This document shows, one piece after another, positions 25,570 to 34,303 of a DNA stretch of 64,000 nucleotides. This DNA is from Streptomyces lydicus. Lineage in GTDB: Bacteria; Actinomycetota; Actinomycetes; Streptomycetales; Streptomycetaceae. The stretch's first letter is position 1. Every line of letters begins with the position of its first letter. Position numbers and translations under genes: made by a program. Under the pieces are notes generated by a model, which saw only the letters and a list, made by a program, of their open reading frames with translations, searched no databases and was not told the origin of the DNA. The stretch spans positions 106,169 to 170,168 of the forward strand of contig NZ_JNZA01000016.1 in NCBI RefSeq assembly GCF_000717345.1. The letters are read 5' to 3'.

Positions 25570-26324
25570 GGGAGTTCTCCTGAGTTCCTGCGTTCGTCGC
25601 GCAGCCGCAGCGCCAGCCGTACGGCCACCGCGGCAAGGCATAGGGCGTATCCGACGACGGCGTAGCCGGCCGCGGCACGGCCCGACTTCAGGCCGTGCAC
25701 CAGGGCGAGGCCCCAGGCGAGATACGCGCTCATGTGCAGCGCCCGCCACCAGCGGGACGCGGTGATACCGGTGAAGGCGCCGCGCACCGCGCCGGTCACG
25801 GCGACGGCGACGAACACATAGGCGGCGAGGGTGCCCAGTCCGATGAGCACCGGCCGCGCGCCGTCGGTGAACGGCACGGCGACGGACACCGTGCCGACGT
25901 GGCCCTCGGCGACCTTCACCCAGATGTGCAGTCCGAGGAAGCCGAGTCCGGCGACGCCGGTGCCGCGGTGCACGGCCTGGGCGAGCAGCCGGTGGTTCGA
26001 GTGCAGCACCATCCGGTCGGTGGCGGCCAGCCCCCACAGCACGGTGACCGACAGCGAGACCAGGGCGAGCACCCCGGCGCCGAAGTCGAGGAAGCGCATG
26101 AGGGTGTCCATCGCGCCGGAGTGCAGGGTGACGGCGATGAAGAGCAGCAGCGCGGCCGGAAGTGCCGGCCGCAGCACGGCAGTTCCGTTGAGCCCGCCGC
26201 CGGGCGCGCGTCGGTCCGGCGGCCCGGGTTCGTTCGGCGGGCGCCGGGGGCGGGGCACGGTCGGCGAGGGACGGGCGCGGTGTGCACGGCGGCCCTGGCG
26301 GCTCTGCAGGCGTGGTGCGGACAT
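25566..26324 (-). CDS. Ferric-reductase-like / cytochrome b-type membrane protein
   Basis: 252 residues. After a Pro/Arg-rich cytoplasmic leader (about 1-50) come about six membrane helices. Histidines sit in membrane segments in the ferric-reductase pattern: HSNHRLLAQAVHRGTGV, LGLHIWVKVAEGH, LHMSAYLAWGLALVHGL, suggesting two b-type haems. It overlaps the NuoF-like gene by 4 nt. The long leader leaves the true start open. Proposed role: carry electrons from the cytosolic flavoprotein across the membrane. Haem binding is inferred from the His spacing only. Confidence 0.87.
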   Translation of the reverse strand: MSAPRLQSRQGRRAHRARPSPTVPRPRRPPNEPGPPDRRAPGGGLNGTAVLRPALPAALLLFIAVTLHSGAMDTLMRFLDFGAGVLALVSLSVTVLWGLAATDRMVLHSNHRLLAQAVHRGTGVAGLGFLGLHIWVKVAEGHVGTVSVAVPFTDGARPVLIGLGTLAAYVFVAVAVTGAVRGAFTGITASRWWRALHMSAYLAWGLALVHGLKSGRAAAGYAVVGYALCLAAVAVRLALRLRDERRNSGELP

Positions 26325-26644
26325 CGGACCTCCCGGTGTCGGGGCACGGGTGCGGGATACGAATTTCGACGAAATTCCCGGCGGTGGTATTTGCCGGGGC
26401 TTTTGCGTGTGTGACCCCCGGTAACACTAAACATTCCGTAACCGGCTGGATACGCAGGGCCGTAATCCGGATGTGCAAAAGCATCTACGAACGCGTTCAG
26501 GCTTTCGTAAGGTTTATCGCGCTGTGACAAATTCCTGCACCGGCGTCGCGGTCGCGCGGGAGGACTCCGGATGATGCCGACTCAGGCGCACGGGGGCGCC
26601 GCTCCCCTGTCCAAGCCGCATCCCCGCCAGGATCGAGGTTAGCG
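26325..26644. other. Divergent promoter region, 320 bp, between redox module and PucR-like regulator
   Basis: AT-richer than its surroundings. It contains a perfect 17-bp palindrome at 26361-26377 and the 10-bp palindrome GAACGCGTTC at 26489-26498, and no gene. It should carry promoters for the minus-strand redox operon and the plus-strand regulator. Confidence 0.6.
26361..26377. promoter_or_regulatory. Perfect palindrome, candidate operator of the redox operon
   Basis: GAATTTCGACGAAATTC has two 8-bp arms around a single base. It lies 37-53 nt upstream of the annotated start of the b-type membrane gene. The binding protein is unknown; the divergent PucR-like regulator is one candidate. Confidence 0.5.
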
Positions 26645-27700
26645 ATGTGTGATCTCCTCAACCGCATCTGGTCGCGTCCCCGAGGCGAGTGGACCCGGGT
26701 GGTGAGAAATGAACTCCCGGGCCTCGCAGAGAACGTGGTCGCGGAGTTGCAACGCGGATTTCCCGCATTGGCTGCTCTTCTCGGTGATACCCCCGTAGAA
26801 GAGGCAGAATGGGCGCTGGAACAGGCGCTGCTGACAGTTCTGGGTTACCAGAAAGAGTCGGAAAGTAAACGTCCGGCCGTCTCGTCCGTTGTCACCCCGA
26901 TGCCCGTTGCACGGGCCCGCCAGGACCTCTTCGAGGTGCTCGCCGGCCAACGCGAGGCACCGGAGGACGGCTTGGACGAGCTGGCCCGCGCGGCCGGCTG
27001 GCCGGTCCCCGACACCCTCCAGGCCGTCGTGCTCGCCACCCCCGCCGAGGCACCCCAACTCGCCGCCGCACTGGGCCACGCGCTCATCGGCACCGTGGAC
27101 GGCTACACCTGCCTCTTCGTGCCCGACCCGGCCACCCAGACCCGGGCCCGCCTGGAGGCCGCCCTCAAGGGCCGCCCCGCCGCGGTGGGCCACGTCGTCC
27201 CCGCGACCGACACCGCGTCATCCCTGCGGTGGGCCCGCTACTTGCTGACCCTGGCCCCCGGCCGGGTCGGCCCCGAGTCCCGCCCCGCGTTCGTCGACGA
27301 CCATCTCTCCGCGCTGCTCCTGCTGCAGGACGAGTCCCTCGCCGACGCCCTCACCTCCCGCTGGCTCGGCCCGCTGGAGGAACTGACGCCACGCCAGAGC
27401 GAGCGCCTCGAAGTCACCCTGCTCGCCTGGCTGGAGGGCGGCGGCGCACCGGAGGCGGCGAAACTCCTGCATGTGCATCCCCAGACGGTCCGGTACCGCC
27501 TCCGCCAGATCGAGAAGCTCTTCGGTCCGGTCCTGCGCGACCCCCGCACCCGCTTCGAACTCGAAATGGCGTTGCGCAGCCGCCGTCTGATGGCTCATGT
27601 CCGCAGCTACCGCGCCCGGGCGGGCCGCCGGGCCCGCGCGGTGGCCTCCTCGATACGCCCCCTCGGCGTCGCCCGCGAGGCCCGCGTCAACGGCCTCTGA
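26645..27700 (+). CDS. PucR/CdaR-type transcriptional regulator
   Basis: 351 residues. The C-terminal PucR helix-turn-helix is clear: LEVTLLAWLEGGGAPEAAKLLHVHPQTVRYRLRQIEKLFG (about residues 257-298; key pattern AAxxLHVHxxTVRYRL). The N-terminal 250 residues hold a RsbRD-like helical sensor segment and a degenerate cyclase-like fold. GAGG precedes the ATG by 6 nt. It diverges from the redox operon; related Streptomyces regulators with this layout control development or metabolism, but the target here is not shown. A Lys/Arg-rich tail follows the HTH. Confidence 0.9.
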   Translation: MCDLLNRIWSRPRGEWTRVVRNELPGLAENVVAELQRGFPALAALLGDTPVEEAEWALEQALLTVLGYQKESESKRPAVSSVVTPMPVARARQDLFEVLAGQREAPEDGLDELARAAGWPVPDTLQAVVLATPAEAPQLAAALGHALIGTVDGYTCLFVPDPATQTRARLEAALKGRPAAVGHVVPATDTASSLRWARYLLTLAPGRVGPESRPAFVDDHLSALLLLQDESLADALTSRWLGPLEELTPRQSERLEVTLLAWLEGGGAPEAAKLLHVHPQTVRYRLRQIEKLFGPVLRDPRTRFELEMALRSRRLMAHVRSYRARAGRRARAVASSIRPLGVAREARVNGL

Positions 27701-27829
27701 CCCACGGCCCGGCCGGTCGTCCCCGTCGGGACCCGTGACCGTGGCTCACCGGAACGACGCGACAACTGAATCGATGCACCGGCTGCTCTGACGTTCGCCA
27801 CCCCAATGTCAGCCACCGGTCATCAGAAC

Positions 27830-27877
27830 GCGACGGCCCCGCCCCCGGGGAGAGTTACCGGGAGGCGGGGCCGTCGC
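27830..27877 (+). terminator. Strong terminator downstream of the PucR-like gene
   Basis: A perfect 14-bp stem (GCGACGGCCCCGCC / GGCGGGGCCGTCGC) with a 20-nt loop, 129 nt past the regulator stop. Confidence 0.75.
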
Positions 27878-28729
27878 TTGTGCGGTGCCGCCGGCGGTCG
27901 CACTTTGGTTGAATGGAAAAGCGTCCTCCGGAATCCGCGGAAAGCGCCTTCCCGTGCATGCCGGACGCCATTCCGTAGCGCGCGTAACGGCTGTCCCGGG
28001 AATCCCCATCGCTCCGATCTGCCGAAGAATTCCGCATTTCGATAATGATGCCTTTCGGGCCCGCGCGGAAAGTGTGCATTCTCTTTCCGGGCCGCCGACG
28101 CGTGCGGCAAATCTCCCGGTCGTCATCGGCGCGTCCGTACGGCCATTTCCCGGCCGGTCGCAAGAGACGCCGTACGAACCGTTCCGGACGGGGTGCGGTG
28201 CGCCGAAAAGGTTTTTCCGGCGGTCGACGGCCAGGACGTTCTCGCGGGTTTTTGTGTCGCCGGCGGGGGCCCGGCCGCCGGCCGTCGAGATGGCCGGGGC
28301 GGGCCGCCGTCCGGGTGCCTTCCGGCCGGTGAAGCCCGGTCCGGCCGCTGGCCGGCGAGCCGTGGGCGCGGCCGGTACAGGCGGGTGGCGGTGACCTGTG
28401 CCCGCGCCGCGTACTGCGCGACGCCTCGGTGGATTCCGCCGCCACCTAATGTGTCGGCGATGTTTACCGCCGGGCCGGCGAACTTCTTCACCCGACCTTC
28501 CAAGCGGTCGGTTACCCGGGTGAAGTACCGGCACCGGTCGCGAAGTTTTCAGGAGCAGACGGTGAAGTATTCGTGCGCATGACGCCGGCCCCCCGCCAGC
28601 GCTGGTGATCTTTCCTCACATGCGCTATTGGACGGCGGGGACGGGCGGCGCGGTCTTCGCATCAAGGATGTAGCAAAGCAGCAAATTCTCGGGGCGGGGA
28701 AGGGCGCTGGCGGGGTAAAGCCCCGCACG
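27878..28729. other. About 850 bp without a convincing gene
   Basis: Open frames exist on both strands, but all have Arg/Pro/Gly-rich, unbiased composition and no ribosome site at a start. The segment is less GC-extreme than the genes around it and repeats TTCCG/CGGAA words. It includes a stem-loop at 28486-28525. It could be a long intergenic region, a decayed gene or a non-coding RNA locus. Confidence 0.5.
28486..28525. other. Stem-loop in the gene-free region
   Basis: CTTCACCCGACC at the left pairs with GGTC and CGGGTGAAG at the right, leaving a small bulge and an 8-nt loop. The outer 9 bp are a perfect inverted repeat (CTTCACCCG / CGGGTGAAG). No flanking gene ends here, so an RNA element or an operator is possible. 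Confidence 0.4.
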
Positions 28730-29497
28730 TTATGGGGTGTTGGTGCGGCCGTCCCTGGGTCCGAAAGCCGCCAGCGCGTCGGCGTCCGTGGCGCGGGCGT
28801 GGAGGTAGTAGTCGGCCCAGGCGGCGGCGTCGGGGTAGGTGGAGATGCGGGTGAGCCGGCGGACGGCGGCTTCCAGGTCGTAAGGGGTGTGGCGGAGGTC
28901 GGTGCCGGGGCCGAGGAGGGCCCAGTGGGCGCCGGGGCGGCCGTAGGGCATGCCGACGCTGCCGGGGTTGACCACCAGACGGCCGTGGGCGAGGCGGACG
29001 AAGGGCATGTGGGTGTGGCCGCACACCACGGTGCGGATGTCGTCGTCGAGGCCGGTGAAGACCTCCTGCCAGCGGTCCAGGCGGGAGTCGACGAGGACGA
29101 CTTCCTCGTCGTCGCGGGGGGTGGCGTGGCAGAAGAGGACGGTGCCCAGGCCCCGCACGGGCAGGGTGAGCGTGCGGGGGAGGGAGGCGAGCAGGTCGAG
29201 GTGGTCGGGGCGGAGTCGGTCGGCGGCCCAGGGGGTGAGGGGGTCAGGGGTGGGGGCGGAGTCGGGGGTGTGCCGGCGGTGTTCGAGGAGTTCGCGGTCG
29301 GCGTTGCCGGCGATCCAGCCGACCCGGTCGCCCAGGGACATCAGCAGGTCCAGGACCTCGGTCGGTTGGGGGCCGGCGGCGATGTCACCGGTGAGGACGA
29401 TGCGCTCCGCGGCGCGGACGTCCGGTTCGGCGAGCACCGCCTCCAGAGCGGGCAGCACCCCGTGGATGTCGGAGAGTACGGCTACGCGGTTCAACAT
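28730..29497 (-). CDS. Metallophosphoesterase (YfcE/MJ0936-like)
   Basis: 255 residues from the ATG at 29497; a GTG at 29506 is also possible. Metal-binding motifs of the calcineurin-like family are in order: VLSDIHGVLPAL, LTGDIAAGP, IAGNADREL, FCHATP, CGHTHMPF and NPGSVGMP. It resembles small phosphodiesterases such as YfcE. It has a gap of 81 nt to the exporter gene of the adjacent cluster and is probably outside that operon because a GC palindrome lies between them. Confidence 0.92.
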   Translation of the reverse strand: MLNRVAVLSDIHGVLPALEAVLAEPDVRAAERIVLTGDIAAGPQPTEVLDLLMSLGDRVGWIAGNADRELLEHRRHTPDSAPTPDPLTPWAADRLRPDHLDLLASLPRTLTLPVRGLGTVLFCHATPRDDEEVVLVDSRLDRWQEVFTGLDDDIRTVVCGHTHMPFVRLAHGRLVVNPGSVGMPYGRPGAHWALLGPGTDLRHTPYDLEAAVRRLTRISTYPDAAAWADYYLHARATDADALAAFGPRDGRTNTP

Positions 29498-29554
29498 GGC
29501 CACCACGGTGGGCCGGTGCGCGTCACGCGGAGCGGGCTTTCGCTGTGCGCGTAG

Positions 29555-29576
29555 GCCCCGGCCGGCCGGCCGGGGC
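29555..29576 (-). terminator. GC-rich palindrome downstream of the EamA exporter
   Basis: A perfect 22-nt palindrome with no unpaired loop, made of CCGG repeats, 3 nt past the exporter stop. Position suggests a terminator for the N-hydroxylase operon, though a self-complementary repeat of this kind can also arise by chance in such GC-rich DNA. Confidence 0.4.
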
Positions 29577-29578
29577 GG

Positions 29579-30547
29579 TCAGGCCCGTGCCGTTCTCGCC
29601 CGGCGGTTGTTGACGAGGGCCGCGCCGATCAGGGAGATGACGCCGCCCACGAGGCCCAGGAGGCTGGGGAGTTCATGGAGGAAGGCGAAGGAGATGAGGA
29701 TGGTGATGAGGGGGAGGGCATAGAGGCCCGAGGTGGAGGCGGAGACGTCGAGCCGGGCCAGGGCGTAGTTCCACAGGAGGTAGGCCACGGCGGCGGGGAA
29801 GATGCCGAGGTAGACGAGGATGAGGAGGTTGGGGGTGGTCGCCGAGGCGAGCTGGTGGGTGAGGTCGCCGGCGAAGGGGAGCATCATCAAGGTGCCCGGG
29901 ATCGTGACGTAGAGGTTCAGCTCCATGGAGCTGTAGCGCGTCAGCAGCGGCTTGGACAGGACGAAGTAGAGGCTCTCGGCGATCGCGGCGGCCAGGACGT
30001 AGACGGTGCCGATGTTGATCGAGAGGCCGGCCTGGTCGGCGAAGAGCATGACGACGGTGCCGACGATGCCCACCCCCACGCCGATCCAGCCGACCACCGC
30101 CACCCGCTCACGGAGGATCGCGGCGGCCAGCATGATGCTGAACACCGGGACCTGGCCGACCAGGAAGCTCGCGGTGCCGGGACTGACCGTCTGCTCGCCG
30201 AAGTTCACCCCCAGGTTGTAGACGACGATCAGGAGCAGGGCGCAGAGCAGCAGCAGCGGGATGTCGCGGCGGGCGGGCAGGCGCAGGCGTTCGCGGCGGA
30301 GGCGGGTGGAGACCAGCCACAGGGCCAGCAGGCCCAGGGACGCGATGGTGAAGCGGAGCAGGGCCATCGGCCCGGGGGTGAAGTCGTGCAGGGCGGAGCG
30401 GATGCCGACGAAGGCGGAGGCCCACAGGGTGAGGGCCCCTGCCAGGGCGAGCCAGACCGCGGCCGGGGCCCGGCGGGGGGCCGGGCCCGTGGGGCCCGGC
30501 CCGTCCGCCGGTCGGATCGGCCGCTCGGTGGAGTGCTCAGCGGTCAT
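29579..30547 (-). CDS. EamA/DMT-family exporter, operon-terminal
   Basis: 322 residues with ten membrane helices in two EamA repeats (WLALAGALTLWASAFVGIRSAL and GTVYVLAAAIAESLYFVLSKPLL mark their starts). Members export amino acids or small metabolites. Its ATG overlaps the stop of the WD40-TIR gene (ATGA), so it belongs to the N-hydroxylase operon and probably exports the product or a shunt metabolite. A second EamA gene lies at the other end of the cluster. Confidence 0.92.
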   Translation of the reverse strand: MTAEHSTERPIRPADGPGPTGPAPRRAPAAVWLALAGALTLWASAFVGIRSALHDFTPGPMALLRFTIASLGLLALWLVSTRLRRERLRLPARRDIPLLLLCALLLIVVYNLGVNFGEQTVSPGTASFLVGQVPVFSIMLAAAILRERVAVVGWIGVGVGIVGTVVMLFADQAGLSINIGTVYVLAAAIAESLYFVLSKPLLTRYSSMELNLYVTIPGTLMMLPFAGDLTHQLASATTPNLLILVYLGIFPAAVAYLLWNYALARLDVSASTSGLYALPLITILISFAFLHELPSLLGLVGGVISLIGAALVNNRRARTARA

Positions 30548-32952
30548 GAGCGGGTCCTGTCTATGAGAATGCCGCCGAGGAGGGCGTCGAGGTGGCCGCG
30601 GTGCGCGGTCCGGTTGTCCTCTCCCCCGTACCGGTAGCGGTCGAAACTGTGCAGGTGGTCGGGGAGGCCGGCGGGCGGCTCCACCCCGTTCACGGTGACC
30701 GGCAGCCAGCGGATGCGGCGGCCGGAGGCCCGGGTGCCGGCGGTGAGGCGGGCGTACGGCTCGGCCAGCGGCCCGGCCGGCCACCCGCGGGCGGCGAGGG
30801 ACGGGGTGAGGAGCAGCAGGGCGGTGCGGGCGTCGAGGGTGGACTCGGTCAGCGGGTCGGTGCGGTGCTCGCCGTAGGTGGCGCGCAGGCCGAGGGTGGT
30901 GAGTTCGGCGGCCAGGGCGGCCGCGGTGGGGTGGTCCTCGGGGGTGTGCCAGAGGTGGACGTCGGGACGGTCGTGCCCGGCGAAGCCCTCGTTCAGCAAC
31001 AGGCGTTCCTGGCGGGCCCGTTCGTCGTCGAGGTGCTCGTCGACGACGGCCACCCGGTCCTCGGGACGGGGCGGCAGGTCCGCGTGGGTCAGGGACCGGA
31101 CGCGGGTGGCGGCGGGGTCCCAGGGGCGCAGGCTGCCGGGCACGGTGAGCGGCAGGGACGTGGTGCGGCGGACGGGTGGGGCGGCGTCGGGGCAGGCGCG
31201 GGCGAGGCGGCGGGTCAGGAGCGCGGCGAGGAGCGCGCGGTCCTCGCCGCGGGCCGCGGCGATGCGAACGGTGAGGCCGTTGCCGGGCCCCTCCCCGGCG
31301 GTGAAGCGTGCCGTCACCCGTACGGGGTGGCCGTCGTCGGTCAGGGCGGTCAGGCCCCGGTGGTCGGCGGCCCAGTGGCGGAACAGGGTGGTGTGCAGGA
31401 CGTCGGTCAGGACGCGCGCCGGGGTGTACGGGCCGGCCTGCGGGAAGTGGAGTTCCTCCGCGTCCGGCAGGGTCTCCGGTACCACCTCCGGACGCGTTCC
31501 CCGCCCGGTCTCCGGCACCGCGCCCGGCTCCGCCTCCGTTTCGGCCTCTGTTTCGGCCCGGGGCACCCAAAGTTCCCCGGGGCGGGTGGTGTCGGTGAGC
31601 AGGGCGCGGCCGGTGCGTACGAGCAGGGCGCCGACCAGGGCCGCCGTCGTGGCGGCCGAAGGGTGTCCGGTCCCGCCGGCCGCCGGCGGCGCGGCGGCCA
31701 GCAGCCGTTCGACGGTGGGCCGCAGCGGCAGGTCCGCGCCCGGCGCGGCGGCGGCCGCCGTGACGCAGCGGTCGGCCAGCCGCCGGAGCCGGGCGGGGTC
31801 CAGGGCGGCCACCCGGCCCCCGAAGAAGGCGAGTGCGCCCGCGTCGGCGCCCCGTACGAACTCCGCCTCGGCCCAGCCCTCCGGCTTGCGGAGGGCCGGC
31901 AGCGCGGCGGCGAGGCGGCCGGTGGCGCCGGTGAGGGTCAGGTGGTCCCGGCCGGTGCGCCGGGCGTCGTCCAGCACGTCGCGCAGGACGCCGCCGACCT
32001 GCGCGGCCACCTCCTGCTCCCCGGGCCCGGCACCGTCCGCCGGCGCCAGGGGCCACAGGCGGACCTCCTGGCCGTCGGCGTCGGTGCCCGCCAGGACACC
32101 CGCCGTCGGGGACGCCTCCAGGCAGCCGGTCCAGCCCGGGTAGGCGTCCGCGCGGCGCCACAGCGGCCGGCCGGTGCGGGCGTCCCACACGGCGACGGTC
32201 TGGTCGTGCGAGAGGGTGGCGAGGACGGCGCCGTCATGGCCGGCGGTGACCCGGGCGACCGCCCCGCCGTGGCCGTCGATCGTCGCCCGGGGCCGCAGGG
32301 TGCGCGGGTCCCACAGGTGCACCCGCCCGGCGGCGTTGCCCGTCGCCAGGCCGCCGGGCCACCAGCACACCGTCCAGACGCTGCCCGGCCCGGCGGCGGG
32401 CCGCGCGCGGACCGTCCAGTCCGCGGTGTCCCAGACCGTGAGCTCCGCGCCGCGCGCGGTGGCCGCCAGCGCGGAGCCGTCCGGGGACCAGGCCAGGCTG
32501 AGGAAGACCCCGTAGGGGCTCGGCAGGGGGCGGGTGACCGGGCGGCCGTAGCGGTCGGTGACCACGAGCCGCCGGTCGCCGCCGGCGGCCGCCAGCCGGC
32601 GGCCGTCCGGCGCCCAGGCCACCGCGTTGACCCAGCGCCGGTTGCGCTGCGGGGTCGCCAGCCGTTCGCCGGTCGCGGTGTCCCAGATGCCGACGGTGCC
32701 GTCCTCCGCGCCGGAGGCCAGCAGGGCGTCGTCCGGTGTCCAGGACAGTGACCGTACGGCCCCGTCGTGGCCGCGCAGGGTGGCCAGCAGTTCCGCGGTG
32801 CCGCCGCGGGGACGCCAGATCTTGATCAGACCGTCGTTGCCGCCGGTGGCCAGGCGCTGCCCGTCGTGGGACCAGGACAGCGCGCAGAGCCCGGCGGGGT
32901 GGGCGGCCCAGCCGGCGGTCGCCGGCGGGCACGCCACGGGCCTCGCGGTCAT
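30544..32952 (-). CDS. WD40-repeat protein with C-terminal TIR-like domain
   Basis: 802 residues. Residues about 18-300 contain seven WD40-type blades (LSWSHDGQRLATGGNDGLIKIW, LSWTPDDALLASGAEDGTVGIW and others, each ending near W). Residues 301-600 are unassigned, with a Glu/Ala/Thr repeat near 467-480. Residues about 663-790 look TIR-like: DVHLWHTPEDHPTAAALAAELTTLGLRATY and ARTALLLLTPSL, RRIRWLPVTVNG. No membrane segment is seen. The ATG overlaps the N-hydroxylase stop (ATGA). WD40-TIR proteins are usually signalling or defence proteins, so coupling to a biosynthetic gene is odd. The TIR call is by pattern and less certain than the WD40 call. Confidence 0.85.
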   Translation of the reverse strand: MTARPVACPPATAGWAAHPAGLCALSWSHDGQRLATGGNDGLIKIWRPRGGTAELLATLRGHDGAVRSLSWTPDDALLASGAEDGTVGIWDTATGERLATPQRNRRWVNAVAWAPDGRRLAAAGGDRRLVVTDRYGRPVTRPLPSPYGVFLSLAWSPDGSALAATARGAELTVWDTADWTVRARPAAGPGSVWTVCWWPGGLATGNAAGRVHLWDPRTLRPRATIDGHGGAVARVTAGHDGAVLATLSHDQTVAVWDARTGRPLWRRADAYPGWTGCLEASPTAGVLAGTDADGQEVRLWPLAPADGAGPGEQEVAAQVGGVLRDVLDDARRTGRDHLTLTGATGRLAAALPALRKPEGWAEAEFVRGADAGALAFFGGRVAALDPARLRRLADRCVTAAAAAPGADLPLRPTVERLLAAAPPAAGGTGHPSAATTAALVGALLVRTGRALLTDTTRPGELWVPRAETEAETEAEPGAVPETGRGTRPEVVPETLPDAEELHFPQAGPYTPARVLTDVLHTTLFRHWAADHRGLTALTDDGHPVRVTARFTAGEGPGNGLTVRIAAARGEDRALLAALLTRRLARACPDAAPPVRRTTSLPLTVPGSLRPWDPAATRVRSLTHADLPPRPEDRVAVVDEHLDDERARQERLLLNEGFAGHDRPDVHLWHTPEDHPTAAALAAELTTLGLRATYGEHRTDPLTESTLDARTALLLLTPSLAARGWPAGPLAEPYARLTAGTRASGRRIRWLPVTVNGVEPPAGLPDHLHSFDRYRYGGEDNRTAHRGHLDALLGGILIDRTRS

Positions 32953-34301
32953 ATACCGGCCCCGGTGGGTTCCAGGACGGGCATCTCCAGCGTGGTGGTG
33001 GTCTTGCCTCCCCAGTCCACGGTGGTGCCGTCGACATCCACGTCGTACAGGTAGCGGCCGGTCAGGCTGTTGACGATGACGCCGCTGCGCCAGGCCATCC
33101 CGGCGAAGTTGGGGTCGATCCAGCCGTGGGTGTGCAGGGACATGTTGTGGGCGAAGATCCGGTGGTCCGCCGGGCCGTCCCAGCGCAGCGAGAAGTCCTC
33201 GTTGACGACGCACCGGCCGTCCTCGTCCAGGACCAGCCGGTCGGCGAGCTGGTCGAGCACCGCGGGGACGCCGTTGGAGAAGCCGGTCGCCAGGATCACG
33301 ATGTCGGCCTCCACCGCCTCCACGCCGTGGGGGCCCTCCATGGTGAGCACCCAGCCGTCGGCCTTCGGGGAGACCCGGGTGAACTGGCGGTCCACCAGCA
33401 TCCGGTAGTCCAGCCGGCTGTCGTGGAGGAAGTCCGTCTCGTACAGCCGGCGGTAGATGCCCTCCAGCAGCGGCTGGAGGATGGCGTCGCTGGAGAGCTT
33501 CTGCATCGGCAGCAGGCGCTGCCGCTCGGCGGGCGACTGCGCGTGGAAGTAGCGCGTGTAGCCCGGCACGTACAGCTCGTTGGCGAACGGCGACTCGTCG
33601 AACGGCGCGAAGTTGCCGCGCCGGGTCACCCAGGTGACCTGGGAGGGCAGCCGGGAGTCGTCGGAGATCAGGTCGTCGAAGATCTCCGCGCCGGTCTGGC
33701 CGCCGCCGATCACCGCGACGCGTTTGCCGGTGGGGTCGAGGTCGCGCAGCAGGTACTCGCTGCCGTGGAAGACGGTCTCGCCGAGGTGGGCGCGCGCCCC
33801 CTCGGGGACGAAGGGCGCCCGGCCGACGCCGAGGACCACGTCCTTGGCGCGGTACTCGCCGCGGTCCGTGCCGGCGACGAACGACTCGCCGTCGAAGGTC
33901 AGCGACGCCACGCCGGTGCCGAAGCGGAGCGTGTCGAGGCTGCGGCAGATCCACTTGAAGTACTCGTTGAACTCGCGGCGCATGACGTTGGGGTGGTCGG
34001 CGACCACGAAGCGGTTCAGCCGGCGGCTGCGCGAGAGGTAGTTGAGGAACGAGTACTCGCTCGTCGGGTCGACGAGCGTGACGCAGTCCTTGAGGAACGG
34101 CGACTGCAGCGTGGCGTTGCGGAACAGCAGGCCGGGGTGCCAGTCGAAGCTGTCCTTGGCGTCGAGGAACCGGGCGGTCACTCCGTCCTTCGGCAGCAGG
34201 GCGGCGGTGCTGAGGTTGAACGGGCCGATGCCGATGCCGAGCACGTCGAGGATCTCGGCGGGCGGGGCGGAGGCGGCGGGGCGGTTGCGGTATTCGGACA
34301 C
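32949..34301 (-). CDS. L-lysine N6-monooxygenase-like enzyme (IucD/SidA family)
   Basis: 450 residues. Flavin N-hydroxylase that uses NADPH and O2 to hydroxylate the side-chain amine of lysine or ornithine. FAD motif GIGIGPFNLS (22-31), NADPH motif VAVIGGGQTGAE, the IucD-like blocks FLKDCVTLVDPTSEYSFLNYL, QKLSSDAI and HNMSLHTHGWIDPNFAGMAWRS are all intact; lysine is favoured by the resemblance to IucD. GTG 34301 has GAGGAG 9 nt upstream. Only 2 nt separate it from the MetRS-like gene. No siderophore synthetase or NRPS is nearby, so the hydroxylamine is probably used for N-N bond formation (inference). Confidence 0.93.
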   Translation of the reverse strand: MSEYRNRPAASAPPAEILDVLGIGIGPFNLSTAALLPKDGVTARFLDAKDSFDWHPGLLFRNATLQSPFLKDCVTLVDPTSEYSFLNYLSRSRRLNRFVVADHPNVMRREFNEYFKWICRSLDTLRFGTGVASLTFDGESFVAGTDRGEYRAKDVVLGVGRAPFVPEGARAHLGETVFHGSEYLLRDLDPTGKRVAVIGGGQTGAEIFDDLISDDSRLPSQVTWVTRRGNFAPFDESPFANELYVPGYTRYFHAQSPAERQRLLPMQKLSSDAILQPLLEGIYRRLYETDFLHDSRLDYRMLVDRQFTRVSPKADGWVLTMEGPHGVEAVEADIVILATGFSNGVPAVLDQLADRLVLDEDGRCVVNEDFSLRWDGPADHRIFAHNMSLHTHGWIDPNFAGMAWRSGVIVNSLTGRYLYDVDVDGTTVDWGGKTTTTLEMPVLEPTGAGI

Positions 34302-34303
34302 GG

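Noticed and set aside
30544..33954. A 1136-residue frame that extends the WD40-TIR protein upstream
   Set aside because: The first third is the antiparallel-frame shadow of the N-hydroxylase gene; the ATG at 32952 with ATGA overlap is the natural start.
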